NCBI RefSeq assembly: GCF_020881035.1
Contig: NZ_JAJITC010000004.1
Span: forward strand, 372,001 to 436,000
Reading direction: 5' to 3'
DNA from: Paraburkholderia translucens
Lineage (GTDB): Bacteria > Pseudomonadota > Gammaproteobacteria > Burkholderiales > Burkholderiaceae
DNA length: 64,000 nt
Shown here: in pieces, positions 11,100 through 20,815 of the stretch
Position numbering within the stretch: position 1 is the first letter of the stretch
Layout: the number at the start of each line of letters is the position of its first letter
Notes under the pieces: generated by a model
Databases searched by the model: none
Seen by the model: only the letters and a program-made list of their open reading frames with translations
What the model was told of the DNA's origin: nothing
Translations under genes and position numbers: made by a program

Positions 11100-11525
11100 A
11101 TGGCAACCATTAAAGTAGACGTCGTCAGCGCCGAAGAGGAAATCTTCTCGGGCCAGGCAAAGTTCGTCGCGCTGCCGGGCGAAGCGGGCGAACTCGGCAT
11201 TCTGCCGGGTCACACGCCGCTCATCACGCGGATCCGTCCGGGTGCGGTGCGCATCGAAGTCGAAAACGGCGAAGAAGAGTTTGTATTCGTCGCCGGCGGC
11301 ATCCTCGAAGTCCAGCCGGGCGCAGTGACGGTCCTCGCCGACACGGCGATTCGCGGCAAGGATCTCGACGAAGCCAAGGCCGAAGACGCACGCAAGCGTG
11401 CGCAAGAGGCGCTGCAGAACACGGGCTCGAACCTCGAGTACGCGACCGCTCAGGCGGAACTCGCGTATGCGACGGCACAGCTCGCGGCAATCCAGCGTTT
11501 GCGCAAGCTGCGCGGCCAGCACTGA
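11100..11525 (+). CDS. atpC: AtpC, F1Fo ATP synthase subunit epsilon
   Basis: The ATG at 11100 ([18 protein letters not shown]) gives 141 residues. The N-terminal beta-sandwich contains [24 protein letters not shown], the family signature, and the C-terminal two helices ([18 protein letters not shown] onward) can insert into F1 and inhibit ATP hydrolysis. Last gene of the operon, followed 15 bases later by an intrinsic terminator. Confidence 0.97.
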   Translation: MATIKVDVVSAEEEIFSGQAKFVALPGEAGELGILPGHTPLITRIRPGAVRIEVENGEEEFVFVAGGILEVQPGAVTVLADTAIRGKDLDEAKAEDARKRAQEALQNTGSNLEYATAQAELAYATAQLAAIQRLRKLRGQH

Positions 11526-11540
11526 AGCAGTACGAAGCAG

Positions 11541-11570
11541 AAAAAAGCAGCCCGCGCGGCTGCTTTTTTT
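11541..11570 (+). terminator. Intrinsic terminator of the atp operon
   Basis: GCAGCC (11547-11552) and GGCTGC (11558-11563) form the core stem, extended by six A-T pairs (11541-11546 with 11564-11569), followed by a run of seven T. It lies directly after atpC, so the operon ends here. Confidence 0.92.
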
Positions 11571-11581
11571 AATATTTAATT

Positions 11582-11599
11582 GACGTTTACGTAAAGGTC
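11582..11599 (+). promoter_or_regulatory. Palindromic operator (LiuR/MerR-like) upstream of the acyl-CoA synthetase
   Basis: GACGTTTACGTAAAGGTC is an 18-bp palindrome with a single non-pairing position on each side; its core TTTACGTAAA is perfect. The layout resembles the operator I recall for the MerR-family regulator LiuR of branched-chain amino acid and fatty acid catabolism in proteobacteria. It overlaps a possible promoter (TTGACG at 11580-11585). It lies 160 bases upstream of the acyl-CoA synthetase start, a plausible target. The regulator assignment is an inference. Confidence 0.5.
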
Positions 11600-11759
11600 G
11601 TAAGAATCTGCAGCGTCGGACAGAAACGGCGGCTCCCGGCGGCCCGCACGCTGCGCTGCGGCGCTGCGGGTAACACTTGATGCCGGCTGGATTCGCGTCG
11701 GTGCACAATCGATTTCAAATTCATTTCAATCGAGCGCCTGCGCTCACGGAGACAACACC

Positions 11760-13490
11760 ATGGCAACGCATAGCTCGGGCGAAGGTGCGCTCATCGAACC
11801 GGCGGATGGACTGTCGTACGTACGCGGGTCGACTGAAAATCCGTTGAGCGAAGCGACCGTCGGCGAGTTCCTGCGTGACACGGCCGCGCGCTTTCCAGAC
11901 CGGCCGGCCGTGGTGTTTCGCGAACAGCGCATCCGCTGGACGTGGCGAGAGTTCGCGCAAGAAGTGGATGTGCTCGCTTCCGGACTGCTTGCTCTCGGTA
12001 TCGCGAAGGGCGACCGCGTCGGCATCTGGTCCCCCAACCGCGTCGAGTGGCTCCTGACGCAGTTCGCGACCGCGCGTATCGGCGCGATCCTCGTCAACAT
12101 CAATCCGGCCTACCGGCTTGCGGAACTCGAATATGCGCTGAACAAGGTGGGATGCAAGGCGATCATCAGTGCCGAGCGCTTCAAGACGTCGATGTACCTC
12201 GAGATGTTGCGGGAACTCGCGCCCGAACTGGCGACTCAGGCGCCGGGCGAGCTGCATGCCGCGCGGCTGCCAGAGCTACGGTATGTGATCCGCATGGGCG
12301 ACACTGAATCGCCGGGGATGCTGAGTTTTTCCGACGTGATCGAGCGCGGGCGTGCGTCGCTCGATGTCGCGCGGCTCGATGCAATCGGTACGACACTGTC
12401 GTGCCGGGAGCCGATCAACATCCAGTTTACGAGCGGCACGACGGGCAATCCGAAGGGCGCGACGCTCACGCACCATAACGTTGTAAATAACGCGCGCTAT
12501 ATCGCGATGGCGATGCGGCTCAGCGAGCAGGACAGCCTGTGCATTCCGGTGCCGCTGTATCACTGCTTCGGCATGGTGCTGTCGGTGCTCGCATGCGTGT
12601 CGGTCGGGGCGAACATGGTGTTTCCCGGTGAGGGCTTCGATCCCGCGGCGACGCTGGCGGCGGCCGCTGAGGAAAAATGTACCGCGCTGCACGGCGTGCC
12701 GACGATGTTCATCGCCGAACTCGACCATCCGGCCTTTGCCTCATACGACCTCTCGCGACTGCGCACCGGCATCATGGCCGGTTCGCCGTGTCCGATCGAG
12801 ACAATGAAGAAGGTCGTCTCGAAAATGCATCTGAGCGAGATCACGATTGCCTATGGCATGACGGAGACGAGCCCGGTGTCGTTCCAAAGTTCGACGAGCG
12901 ATCCGCTCGACAAGCGCACGACGACCGTCGGGCGCATCCAGCCGCATCTGGAAGTGAAAATCGTCGATCCGCTCGGTAACGTCGTGCCGGTCGGCGAAAC
13001 CGGTGAGCTATGCACGCGCGGTTATTCCGTGATGCTCGGCTATTGGAACGACGACGCGAAGACGCGCGAGAGCATCGTCGATGGCTGGATGCACACGGGG
13101 GATCTGGCGACGCTCGACGCGCAAGGATACTGCAACATCGTCGGCCGCCTGAAGGACATGCTGATTCGCGGCGGCGAAAACGTCTATCCGCGCGAAATCG
13201 AGGAGTTTTTGTTCCGTCACCCGAAGATCCAGAGCGTGCAGGTATTCGGCGTACCGGATAACAAGTACGGCGAGGAAGTATGTGCGTGGATCGTGCTGCG
13301 TGCGGGCGAACGGGCGACGGCCGAAGAAATTCAGCAGTTCTGCCAGGGACAGATCGCGCACTACAAGGTGCCGCGATACATCCGCTTCGTCGACGAACTG
13401 CCCATGACCGTGACCGGCAAGGTGCAGAAATTCGTGATGCGCGAACGGATGATTGGCGAACTGAAGCTCAGGGAAGACAAGACGGCATGA
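11760..13490 (+). CDS. AMP-binding acyl-CoA synthetase
   Basis: Protein of 576 residues of the adenylate-forming ANL superfamily. Visible motifs in order: the P-loop-like [11 protein letters not shown] near residue 223, YGMTETSP (adenine-binding), [16 protein letters not shown] with the ribose-binding aspartate, [20 protein letters not shown] hinge, and the catalytic lysine in [10 protein letters not shown]. It activates a carboxylic acid with ATP and loads it onto coenzyme A, most likely a medium-chain or branched acyl substrate for beta-oxidation. Substrate specificity cannot be read from the sequence. It stands alone after the atp operon with a palindromic operator upstream. Confidence 0.93.
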   Translation: MATHSSGEGALIEPADGLSYVRGSTENPLSEATVGEFLRDTAARFPDRPAVVFREQRIRWTWREFAQEVDVLASGLLALGIAKGDRVGIWSPNRVEWLLTQFATARIGAILVNINPAYRLAELEYALNKVGCKAIISAERFKTSMYLEMLRELAPELATQAPGELHAARLPELRYVIRMGDTESPGMLSFSDVIERGRASLDVARLDAIGTTLSCREPINIQFTSGTTGNPKGATLTHHNVVNNARYIAMAMRLSEQDSLCIPVPLYHCFGMVLSVLACVSVGANMVFPGEGFDPAATLAAAAEEKCTALHGVPTMFIAELDHPAFASYDLSRLRTGIMAGSPCPIETMKKVVSKMHLSEITIAYGMTETSPVSFQSSTSDPLDKRTTTVGRIQPHLEVKIVDPLGNVVPVGETGELCTRGYSVMLGYWNDDAKTRESIVDGWMHTGDLATLDAQGYCNIVGRLKDMLIRGGENVYPREIEEFLFRHPKIQSVQVFGVPDNKYGEEVCAWIVLRAGERATAEEIQQFCQGQIAHYKVPRYIRFVDELPMTVTGKVQKFVMRERMIGELKLREDKTA

Positions 13491-13592
13491 GCTTGCCCCG
13501 GCGCACTGCCCATCGGGGGCGAACGGGAAGCGGGGCGCACAAACCGACGTTGCGCGGCCGTTGTCTCGTAGCGCGCAAACGTTTGACCAGAC

Positions 13593-13619
13593 GAAAAAAA
13601 AGCGGGCCTGGAGCCCGCT
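13593..13619 (-). terminator. Intrinsic terminator on the minus strand, no adjacent gene
   Basis: Read on the minus strand, AGCGGGC and GCCCGCT (13619-13613 and 13607-13601) form a 7-bp stem with a 5-base loop, followed directly by eight T (13600-13593). On the plus strand no T-run follows, so it does not end the acyl-CoA synthetase transcript. The nearest minus-strand gene upstream is the PheC-like gene ending at 14320, 700 bases away. Confidence 0.8.
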
Positions 13620-14319
13620 AAAAACCACACGCTACGGGGTTAGCGCGAGGAGACCAAAGATGGGACGGATATCACGACGACCCTGCGTCGACTACGGCCC
13701 CAACAGAGATGCCCCTTCACAGGGCTTCGGCATCCGCCGACCGGCAAGTGCATCGCATCCGCTCACACCACGCACCCGGCCACATCCGTGTTGAAACCGT
13801 TGAGGGCATTGTGGGCGAATTAACTTAGGAACGCGGTAACAAAGTGTTTCAGGTTGTAACGCCCGCCAGATAAGGCTCTCCGGGATTTATTGCCAAAAAT
13901 AACAAATCAAAAAGTAAGTATTACCGATGCCCCCGCAGCAAATTCATGCGCATGTTTGATGCCATTCCCGACGCATATTGCGGCGGAAATCGCGCCGCGA
14001 TTCCGCATGCAATCGTTGCATGGGCACCTTTCGAGCGATGAATTCCCGTTGTTACAACAGTCGCGACTCCGGCCCGAAATACGGCGCAGTTCGGTGACGA
14101 CCCGTGTTGCAATGCGAGCAGGCAAACCTCGAGCCATAGCGCACAAAAAAGGCCAACGACACCGCCATAACGTGAGTCTGGTTCGATGTCTCGGGTCGAT
14201 GGCATCGCCGTTGGTTACATCCGCCTGCTGCCCCTGCACGAAAACATCAGGCTTTCGGCGGCTGCTGGCGCCGTGTCGCAACGCCTTAGCCGCCGACAGG
14301 CGCAATGGTCGCGCCGTCT
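13620..14319. other. 700-base region without a supported gene; possible minus-strand non-coding transcript
   Basis: GC is visibly lower here, especially at 13860-13930 (runs of A and T). Open frames on both strands give low-complexity, unconserved-looking translations. One short plus-strand frame (13660-13794, 44 residues) has a good AGGAG before its ATG but no recognisable product. A strong minus-strand terminator closes the left side at 13593, so a small RNA or a long 3' untranslated region of the PheC-like gene may be encoded on the minus strand. Confidence 0.4.
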
Positions 14320-15111
14320 TCACTTCAACCACTTATCGGAAATGGCTTGATACTCCCCGGTGGCTCGCGCGAGATGCAGCCATTGATCGACGTATTGCTG
14401 AAACGCGACGTCGCCGCGCGGCAGCAGCCATGCTTTCTCCCCGTACTGGAACGGCTTGTCGGGATGGACCGAGCACAAGCCCGGATTGAGCTTCTGCTGC
14501 AGCAGCGTTTCCGACGCATCCGTGACCATGACGTCGGCATTGCCGGAGAGGATCTGCCTGAAAATCGTCACGTTGTCCGGATACACGGTCACGTTTGCGT
14601 GCGCGAAATACTGTTTCGCGAACTTCTCGTTGGTCCCGCCCGGATTGACGATCACTCGCGTGCCAGGTTGATCGATTTGCGCGACCGTCTGATATTTGTT
14701 GACGTCGCCACAGCGGACGATCGGCGTTTTCCCGTCGATCATGTAAGCCTGCGTGAAGAACGCGTGCTTCTGGCGCTCGAGCGTCGGCGACACGCCGCCA
14801 ATACCGATGTCGCACTTCGCGATGAAATCGTTCATCAGGTTCGACCATGAAGTCTTGACGAACTCGACCTTCACGCCGAGCGACTTCGCGAGCGATTCCG
14901 CCATGTCGATGTCGATACCTTCGAACTGGCCGTCCCCCTTGTAAAACGAGTACGGCTTGTAGTCGCCGGTCGTGCAGGCGCGCAACGTTCCGCGGCTGAT
15001 GATGTCGTCGAGCCTTGATGGCGCCGCCGTAGCGTTTTGCGCGCTGGCCACCCCGGCGTGCATCACGACGCCGGCGAGCGCGCCGAGCATTGCGAGTGCT
15101 GCCTTCTTCAT
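14320..15111 (-). CDS. pheC: PheC-like periplasmic cyclohexadienyl (arogenate/prephenate) dehydratase
   Basis: The ATG at 15111 follows GGGAG and gives 263 residues with a signal peptide (MKKAALAMLGALAGVVMHAGVASA). The fold is that of amino-acid ABC substrate-binding proteins, but the sequence follows the periplasmic cyclohexadienyl dehydratase of Pseudomonas aeruginosa closely: TTGDYKPYSFY, TSWSNLMNDF, DGKTPI, IDQPGTRVIVNPGGTNEKFA, YPDNVTIF, and the segment VTDASETLLQ, whose glutamate aligns with the general-acid glutamate I recall for PheC (E173 of the mature enzyme). Such enzymes convert prephenate or arogenate to phenylpyruvate or phenylalanine outside the cytoplasm. No permease or ATPase gene lies beside it, which fits an enzyme better than a transporter part. 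Confidence 0.8.
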   Translation of the reverse strand: MKKAALAMLGALAGVVMHAGVASAQNATAAPSRLDDIISRGTLRACTTGDYKPYSFYKGDGQFEGIDIDMAESLAKSLGVKVEFVKTSWSNLMNDFIAKCDIGIGGVSPTLERQKHAFFTQAYMIDGKTPIVRCGDVNKYQTVAQIDQPGTRVIVNPGGTNEKFAKQYFAHANVTVYPDNVTIFRQILSGNADVMVTDASETLLQQKLNPGLCSVHPDKPFQYGEKAWLLPRGDVAFQQYVDQWLHLARATGEYQAISDKWLK

Positions 15112-15396
15112 CGAGTCTCCCTGTGTGCAATTGGTTGGCAAAGCTGTCGGATGGTAGCTTGGCAGCGCGGGCTTGAATATTGGCCGTTCAGCCAGGGCGA
15201 GCCGGGCAGCGGGCGACAGCTAGCCCCGACGCGTGCACGCACAGGCCGCTGGCCGCTCATCCAGGCACGCCCGGCTGGCTCTGCACCTGCTTCCCGAGAC
15301 GCGTCGTCGCCACGATGAGTACTCCGCCGTGCGCGATGTCCTGAGTCGCGTCCGGTAAAATGCTCTTTTGCCCTTGGCTCTTCAGTCGCAAGCAAC

Positions 15397-16497
15397 GTGG
15401 CCCATCAACTTCTGAACGACACTTTCCTGCGCGCGCTGCTGCGCCAGCCGACCGACTACACGCCGATCTGGCTGATGCGGCAGGCCGGCCGCTATCTGCC
15501 GGAATACAACGCCACGCGCGCTCGCGCGGGCAGTTTCCTCGGCCTCGCGAAGAACCCGGCGTTCGCGACTGAAGTTACATTGCAACCGCTCGATCGCTAT
15601 CCGCTCGACGCCGCGATCCTGTTCTCCGACATCCTGACCGTGCCCGACGCGATGGGCCTCGGACTCGAGTTCGTCAACGGTGAGGGGCCGAGATTCGCCC
15701 ATCCGGTGCGTACCGAAGACGACGTCGCGCGCCTCGCGGTGCCCGACATCGACGCCGCACTGCGCTATGTGACCGACGCCGCGCGCGAAATCCGCTCGGC
15801 GCTGAAGGACGCCCAAGGCCGCCAGCGCGTGCCGCTGATCGGGTTCTCAGGCAGTCCGTGGACGCTCGCGTGCTACATGGTCGAAGGCGGCGGCTCGGCG
15901 GACTTTCGCACTGTCAAATCGATGCTGTATGCGCGTCCCGATCTGCTCCAGCGAATTCTTGAGATCAACGCGCGCTCGGTCGCCGCATATCTGAACGCGC
16001 AGATCGAAGCCGGCGCGCAGGCCGTGATGATTTTCGACACGTGGGGCGGTGCGCTTGCCGACGGCATCTATCAGCGCTTTTCATTGCGCTACATCGAGCA
16101 GGTGGTCAGCCAGCTGAAACGCGAGCACGACGGTATAAAAGTGCCAGTGATCGCTTTCACCAAGGGCGGCGGGCTGTGGCTCGACGACATCGCGGCAAGC
16201 GGGGTCGACGCGGTGGGCCTGGATTGGACCGTGAACCTGGGCAAGGCGCGCGAGCGTGTCGGGGGCAAGGTGGCGCTTCAGGGCAATATCGATCCATGCG
16301 TGCTGTTTGCGCCCCCTTCCGCTATCCGCATGGAAGCGCGCGCGGTGCTCGACAGCTTCGGCAATCATCCTGGACATGTTTTCAATCTCGGCCACGGCAT
16401 TTCGCAGTTCACGCCGCCGGAGCACGTCGCCGAACTGATCGACGAAGTGCATCGTCACAGCCGTGCTATTCGTAGCGGTGCGCATATCCCTGCGTGA
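15397..16497 (+). CDS. hemE: HemE, uroporphyrinogen decarboxylase
   Basis: Protein of 366 residues starting with GTG at 15397. It decarboxylates the four acetate side chains of uroporphyrinogen III to give coproporphyrinogen III in haem synthesis. The signature [10 protein letters not shown] (residues 28-37) holds two substrate-binding arginines, [13 protein letters not shown] holds the catalytic aspartate, and [19 protein letters not shown] and FNLGHGI are the other family motifs. A possible -10 (TAAAAT) lies about 40 bases upstream. Confidence 0.97.
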   Translation: MAHQLLNDTFLRALLRQPTDYTPIWLMRQAGRYLPEYNATRARAGSFLGLAKNPAFATEVTLQPLDRYPLDAAILFSDILTVPDAMGLGLEFVNGEGPRFAHPVRTEDDVARLAVPDIDAALRYVTDAAREIRSALKDAQGRQRVPLIGFSGSPWTLACYMVEGGGSADFRTVKSMLYARPDLLQRILEINARSVAAYLNAQIEAGAQAVMIFDTWGGALADGIYQRFSLRYIEQVVSQLKREHDGIKVPVIAFTKGGGLWLDDIAASGVDAVGLDWTVNLGKARERVGGKVALQGNIDPCVLFAPPSAIRMEARAVLDSFGNHPGHVFNLGHGISQFTPPEHVAELIDEVHRHSRAIRSGAHIPA

Positions 16498-16612
16498 AGC
16501 CTTAATCGTTACGGTTTCTTGGTGCGCCGCAGCGAATTGGGCTCTTTGCCTAAGGAGGCAGATCTCGCGAAGAGGCCGCCGGACGGCGGTCTCGTGATTG
16601 TCAAGACTTGAC

Positions 16613-16621
16613 TTATGCACA
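16613..16621 (+). promoter_or_regulatory. DnaA box (TTATGCACA)
   Basis: Exact match to the DnaA box consensus TTATNCACA, 350 bases upstream of priA and 190 bases from a second box in the same orientation. Confidence 0.5.
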
Positions 16622-16802
16622 TTCTCCACGCTGCGGCGCGGTAGAGGGTTCAATCGTGCCCCGAGCCTTGCACATACTCGGCGCATTTGACTCAAGCCTT
16701 GTCTGGTAAGGGTTTCCGGGGAGAGAGACGAAATGTGCGAAAGCCCACACAAGGCCGCCGCGCCGCCGTTTGCGGCCCGTCGGAGCGAAGTTCTCAACAA
16801 AG

Positions 16803-16811
16803 TTATCCACA
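16803..16811 (+). promoter_or_regulatory. DnaA box (TTATCCACA)
   Basis: Exact match to the strongest DnaA box (R1/R4 type), 152 bases upstream of the priA start and in the same orientation as the 16613 box. Confidence 0.55.
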
Positions 16812-16962
16812 GGACCGCGAGCCGAGTGCAATTGTTCAGCCGAATCCAAAACTTAGCGGCGAATTTGACGTTTTACTTTAACTTTGAAGGCACCGGATCC
16901 CGCACGGCAGAGTTTGCCATTCCGCTTCGCTTCGCGGGCGATCCACCTTTGCGACAAGCCGC

Positions 16963-19209
16963 GTGAGTGAAGTGTTCGTCCGCGTCGCGCTGGACCATCC
17001 GTTGCCGACTCTGTTCGACTACCGCTGCGACTCATCCGAGCCGCCTGCGGTGGGCACGCTCGTCAGTGTGCCGTTCGGTAAGCGGCACGTGGTGGGGCTC
17101 ATCTGCGAAGTGGTTGCTCACAGCGACGTGCCGGCCGAGCGGCTGCGGAATGTGGAGAAGGTCTGCACGACGTGCCCGCCGGTGTCGGAGCACTGGCTCG
17201 CCCTTGCCGCCTTCGCCGCGGACTACTATCAACGCGGCCTCGGCGAAGTGGCGTTGCCCGCGCTGCCGCAGTCGCTGCGCGACGCGTCGCGCTGGGCGCG
17301 GCTGTTCGCCCCGCAGGAGCACTACCGCCTGACGCCCGAGGGCCGCACGGCATTGCCTGACGCATTGCCAGCCCGCGCGACGGCGCTTCGAAAGCTCGCG
17401 CAGGCGCTTGCCGACGCCGACTGCCTCGCCGGCGCCGACGCCCGCGCACTGCATCCGAAGGCGCTGGCGACGCTCGACGCCTGGCAGACGCAAGGCTGGG
17501 TGATGCTCGAAGTGATCGACGCCGCCGCAGTGACTGCCGCCGCAGTACTGCCTGACGCGCCCGCGCCGGCCCTCCCGACATTGACCGGTGAGCAGGCCGA
17601 CGCCGTCGAGGCGATCCGCGACGCCGATGGCTTCGCTCCGTTCCTGCTGCATGGCGTGACGGGCAGCGGCAAGACCGAGGTGTATCTGCGCGCGCTCGCC
17701 GGGATTCTGGCCGCCAGGCCCGATGCACAGGCGCTCGTGCTGGTACCTGAAATCAATCTGACGCCGCAGTTCGAGGCGGCGTTCCGCGCCCGCTTCGCCG
17801 CGCTCGACGCCAGCGCGATCGTCACGCTGCATAGCGGTCTCGCCGAAGGCGAGCGTGCCCGCAACTGGTTTGCCGCACACACCGGCCGCGCGCGCATCGT
17901 CCTCGGCACCCGGCTCGCGGTGCTGGCGTCGCTACCGAAGCTGGCGATCATCGTCGTCGACGAGGAGCACGATCCGGCCTACAAGCAGCAGGAGGGCTTG
18001 CGCTATTCGGCGCGCGATCTCGCGATCTACCGGGCGAAGCAGCTTGGCGTGCCGGTCGTGCTCGGCTCGGCGACACCGTCGCTCGAAAGCTGGTGGCAGG
18101 CCGATCAGGGGCGCTACAAGCGGCTCACGCTGTCGCGCCGGGCCGTCGCCGACGCCGCATTGCCGAGCGTGCGCCTCATCGATCTCGAAGACGAGCGCCG
18201 GCGCGGGCGGGCGTCGATCGAAGGCCTGTCGGGTCCGCTGATCGCCGCGTTGAAGACGCGGCTCGAACGCGGCGAACAGAGTCTCGTGTTCCTGAACCGC
18301 CGCGGCTATGCACCGCAACTCGCATGCGATGCGTGCGGCTGGGTGGCCGGCTGCCCGCGCTGCAGCGCCTACGTTGTGCTGCACAAGCCCGAGCGCGCGC
18401 TGCGCTGCCACCACTGCGGCTGGGAGTCTCGTATCCCGCGTTCGTGCCCGGAGTGCGGCAACGTGGATATCGCGCCGCTCGGACGCGGCACGCAGCGCGT
18501 CGAGGAAACGCTCGCGGGCGCGGTGCCGGGCGCCCGGGTGCTGCGCATCGATGCCGACAGCACACGCCGCAAAGGCAGCGCGCAGGCGCTGTTCTCGGAC
18601 GTGCACGCGGGCGAAGTCGATATTCTGGTCGGCACGCAGATGATCGCGAAGGGACACGACTTCCGGCGCGTATCACTGGTTGGCGTGCTGAATGCCGATA
18701 CCGCGCTTTTTTCGCACGATTTCCGCGCGAGCGAGCGTCTGTTCGCGCAACTGATGCAGGTGAGCGGCCGCGCGGGCCGCGCCGGTCTGCCGGGCGAAGT
18801 GCTGGTGCAAACGCGCTATCCGCGGCACGCGCTGTATCACGCGCTGGGCCGCCACGATTACGTCGGCTTCGCCAATGCCACGCTCGCCGAGCGACGTGAC
18901 GCGCACCTGCCGCCGTTCGTCTACCAGGCGCTGCTGCGCGCCGAAGGCCGCACGCTTGAAGCGGCGCTCGCGTTTTTGCAGCAGGCCGCGGCTGAACTCG
19001 CGCAAATCCCGGCCGCCGGGCGCGTGACCGTCTACGACGCGGTGCCGCTGACGATCGTCAAGGTGATGCACGTGCATCGCGCGCAGTTGCTGGTCGAAAG
19101 CGCCTCGCGCGCTGCGCTGCAGGCCACGCTGCGCGCGTGGCAGCCGCTGTTGCGCGCGCTCAAGGGCGTGTTGCGCTGGAGTCTCGAAGTCGATCCGCTC
19201 GACATCTGA
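16963..19209 (+). CDS. priA: PriA, primosomal replication-restart helicase
   Basis: Protein of 748 residues starting with GTG (MSEVFVRVALDHPLPTLFDY). The N-terminal 3'-DNA-binding domain is followed by the SF2 helicase core: Walker A GVTGSGKTEVY, Walker B DEEH in VVDEEHDPAYKQQEG, and LGSATPSLES. Eight cysteines between the helicase lobes (CDACGWVAGCPRCSAY, CHHCGWESRIPRSCPECG) bind two zinc ions. PriA recognises abandoned forks and D-loops and reloads DnaB. The upstream gap carries two DnaA boxes. Confidence 0.97.
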   Translation: MSEVFVRVALDHPLPTLFDYRCDSSEPPAVGTLVSVPFGKRHVVGLICEVVAHSDVPAERLRNVEKVCTTCPPVSEHWLALAAFAADYYQRGLGEVALPALPQSLRDASRWARLFAPQEHYRLTPEGRTALPDALPARATALRKLAQALADADCLAGADARALHPKALATLDAWQTQGWVMLEVIDAAAVTAAAVLPDAPAPALPTLTGEQADAVEAIRDADGFAPFLLHGVTGSGKTEVYLRALAGILAARPDAQALVLVPEINLTPQFEAAFRARFAALDASAIVTLHSGLAEGERARNWFAAHTGRARIVLGTRLAVLASLPKLAIIVVDEEHDPAYKQQEGLRYSARDLAIYRAKQLGVPVVLGSATPSLESWWQADQGRYKRLTLSRRAVADAALPSVRLIDLEDERRRGRASIEGLSGPLIAALKTRLERGEQSLVFLNRRGYAPQLACDACGWVAGCPRCSAYVVLHKPERALRCHHCGWESRIPRSCPECGNVDIAPLGRGTQRVEETLAGAVPGARVLRIDADSTRRKGSAQALFSDVHAGEVDILVGTQMIAKGHDFRRVSLVGVLNADTALFSHDFRASERLFAQLMQVSGRAGRAGLPGEVLVQTRYPRHALYHALGRHDYVGFANATLAERRDAHLPPFVYQALLRAEGRTLEAALAFLQQAAAELAQIPAAGRVTVYDAVPLTIVKVMHVHRAQLLVESASRAALQATLRAWQPLLRALKGVLRWSLEVDPLDI

Positions 19210-19379
19210 CGCCGCCGGCCAGATTACGCCCGCCATACTTCTTTGCGTCATATCCTTAGAGCGAATGATCGTTTCGTTTTGGGATGGCGCTCGCCTATAG
19301 TCGCGAAATCGGCGCATTTTGAGGCAAAACGACAATAATTTTCGCGCCGATGCCACTCAACTTACTCGGGGCATCAGCA

Positions 19380-20810
19380 ATGAGCGACACCCATCACACT
19401 CCGGCGCCGGGCGCCGGGCCGGGTCAACGGCAAGGTACGCAAGACGCGCAAGCCGCGCGGGGCAGCGGTTTTTCGCTGACTGAAGACTGGCTCGCCGCAG
19501 GCGTCGGCCTGCTGGTGATCGTGATTGCATGGGCGTTGTTTGCGTCCGGCAGCAGCATCAGGTGGCTTGCCGTTGCGCCGGCCAAGTGGTCGAGCGTCGC
19601 GCAAGCCGCGCAGGACATCGGCAAGCATCTACCCAACTACATCGCGCTGTTCGCGACATTCGCCGTGTTGTTCGGCGCGAGCGTCGCCCTGCTGAAGCAG
19701 CGCGTCGGCGCGTTTCTGGCGGCGTTCGCCGTCGTGTTCGTCGCTTCCGCGCTGATCCTGACGCTCGGCGCGTGGGTCGACGCGTCGAAGTACAACCTCG
19801 AGCCGCCGCTCGTCGCGCTCGCGCTCGGGCTGATCGTATCGAACGCGTTCACGTTGCCGGAGTGGCTCGCGGCGGGGCTGCGCGTCGAGTTTTACATCAA
19901 GGTCGGCATCGTTCTGCTCGGTGCGACGCTGCCGTTCACGCTGCTCGTGTGGGCCGGGCCCGTTGCGGTCGCGCAGGCGAGCATCGTCTCGCTGGTGACC
20001 TTCTTCGTGATTTTCTTCGTTGCGCGTGCGCTCGGGCTCGATCGGCGCTTTTCCGCGGTGCTCGGCGTCGGCGGTGCGGTGTGCGGCGTGTCGGCGGCGA
20101 TCGCGATTGCCGGCGCGGTGCGGGCGAAGCGCGAGCAGGCGTCGGTGGCGATCACGCTGGTCGTGCTGTGGGCGATCGTGATGATCTTCGTGCTGCCGTT
20201 CGCGTCGCGCTCACTCGGTCTGCCGACGGCCATCGCCGGGGCGTGGATCGGCACGTCGGAGTTCGCCGACGCCGCCGGCATTGCGGCCGCCCAGGCCTAC
20301 GGCGATTTCGCGCGGCATGCGGCCGGCGCGATCGCCGGCGCCCCCGAAGCGTCGTTGCAGTCGTTCACACTGATGAAAGTGGTGGGGCGTGACATCTGGA
20401 TCGGCATCTGGGCGTTCGTGCTCGCGATCGTCGCGACGACGCGCTGGGAAGCGCAGGACAGCGGGGTCAGCGCGCGCGCGAACGTCGGCGAGATCTGGGC
20501 GCGTTTCCCGAAGTTCGTCATCGGTTTCGTGATTGCGTCGGCGCTGGTCACCTGGATCGCGAGCCATTATTCGCTCGCCGATTACCGCAAGGTCGTCGCG
20601 CCGGAATTCGTCGCGCCGATCACCGTGCTGCGCACGTGGGCGTTCACCTTCTGCTTCCTGAGCATCGGTCTGACGACGCGCTTCCGCTCGCTTGCTGCGA
20701 CCGGTCTGAAGCCGTTCCTTGCGTTCACGGCGGGGGTCGTGGTCAATATCGCGATCGGCTATGCGCTGTCCGCGCACGTGTTCGCGTCGTACTGGAACAG
20801 CCTCGGATAA
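19380..20810 (+). CDS. YeiH/UPF0324-family membrane protein (putative sulfate exporter family)
   Basis: The ATG at 19380 (MSDTHHTPAPGAG) gives 476 residues with about eleven hydrophobic helices. The family core is seen as GLALGLIVSN, FYIKVGIVLLGATLPF, GLDRRFSAVLGVGGAVCGVSAAIAI and the membrane segment following it. E. coli YeiH and the Cuj/TauZ-type relatives are proposed sulfur-anion exporters or importers; the substrate here is unknown. An unusually long, hydrophilic, low-complexity N-terminus precedes the first helix. Confidence 0.88.
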   Translation: MSDTHHTPAPGAGPGQRQGTQDAQAARGSGFSLTEDWLAAGVGLLVIVIAWALFASGSSIRWLAVAPAKWSSVAQAAQDIGKHLPNYIALFATFAVLFGASVALLKQRVGAFLAAFAVVFVASALILTLGAWVDASKYNLEPPLVALALGLIVSNAFTLPEWLAAGLRVEFYIKVGIVLLGATLPFTLLVWAGPVAVAQASIVSLVTFFVIFFVARALGLDRRFSAVLGVGGAVCGVSAAIAIAGAVRAKREQASVAITLVVLWAIVMIFVLPFASRSLGLPTAIAGAWIGTSEFADAAGIAAAQAYGDFARHAAGAIAGAPEASLQSFTLMKVVGRDIWIGIWAFVLAIVATTRWEAQDSGVSARANVGEIWARFPKFVIGFVIASALVTWIASHYSLADYRKVVAPEFVAPITVLRTWAFTFCFLSIGLTTRFRSLAATGLKPFLAFTAGVVVNIAIGYALSAHVFASYWNSLG

Positions 20811-20815
20811 CGCCC

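Larger units (their letters stand above)
16498..16962. other. hemE-priA intergenic region with two DnaA boxes
   Basis: 465 bases without a gene. It has a 9-bp hairpin at 16572-16593 (no T-run, so weak as a hemE terminator), DnaA boxes TTATGCACA at 16613-16621 and TTATCCACA at 16803-16811 in the same orientation, and an AT-rich stretch at 16840-16890 ahead of priA. Confidence 0.6.

Noticed and set aside
13660..13794. A 44-codon plus-strand frame with AGGAG before the ATG
   Set aside because: Product Arg/Pro-rich and unrecognised, no terminator after it; the ribosome-binding site alone is not enough.
16572..16593. 9-bp hairpin after hemE considered as terminator
   Set aside because: No T-run on either side.
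16613..16811. DnaA boxes considered as an origin of replication
   Set aside because: Only two boxes and no dnaA/dnaN nearby; more likely regulatory or chance.
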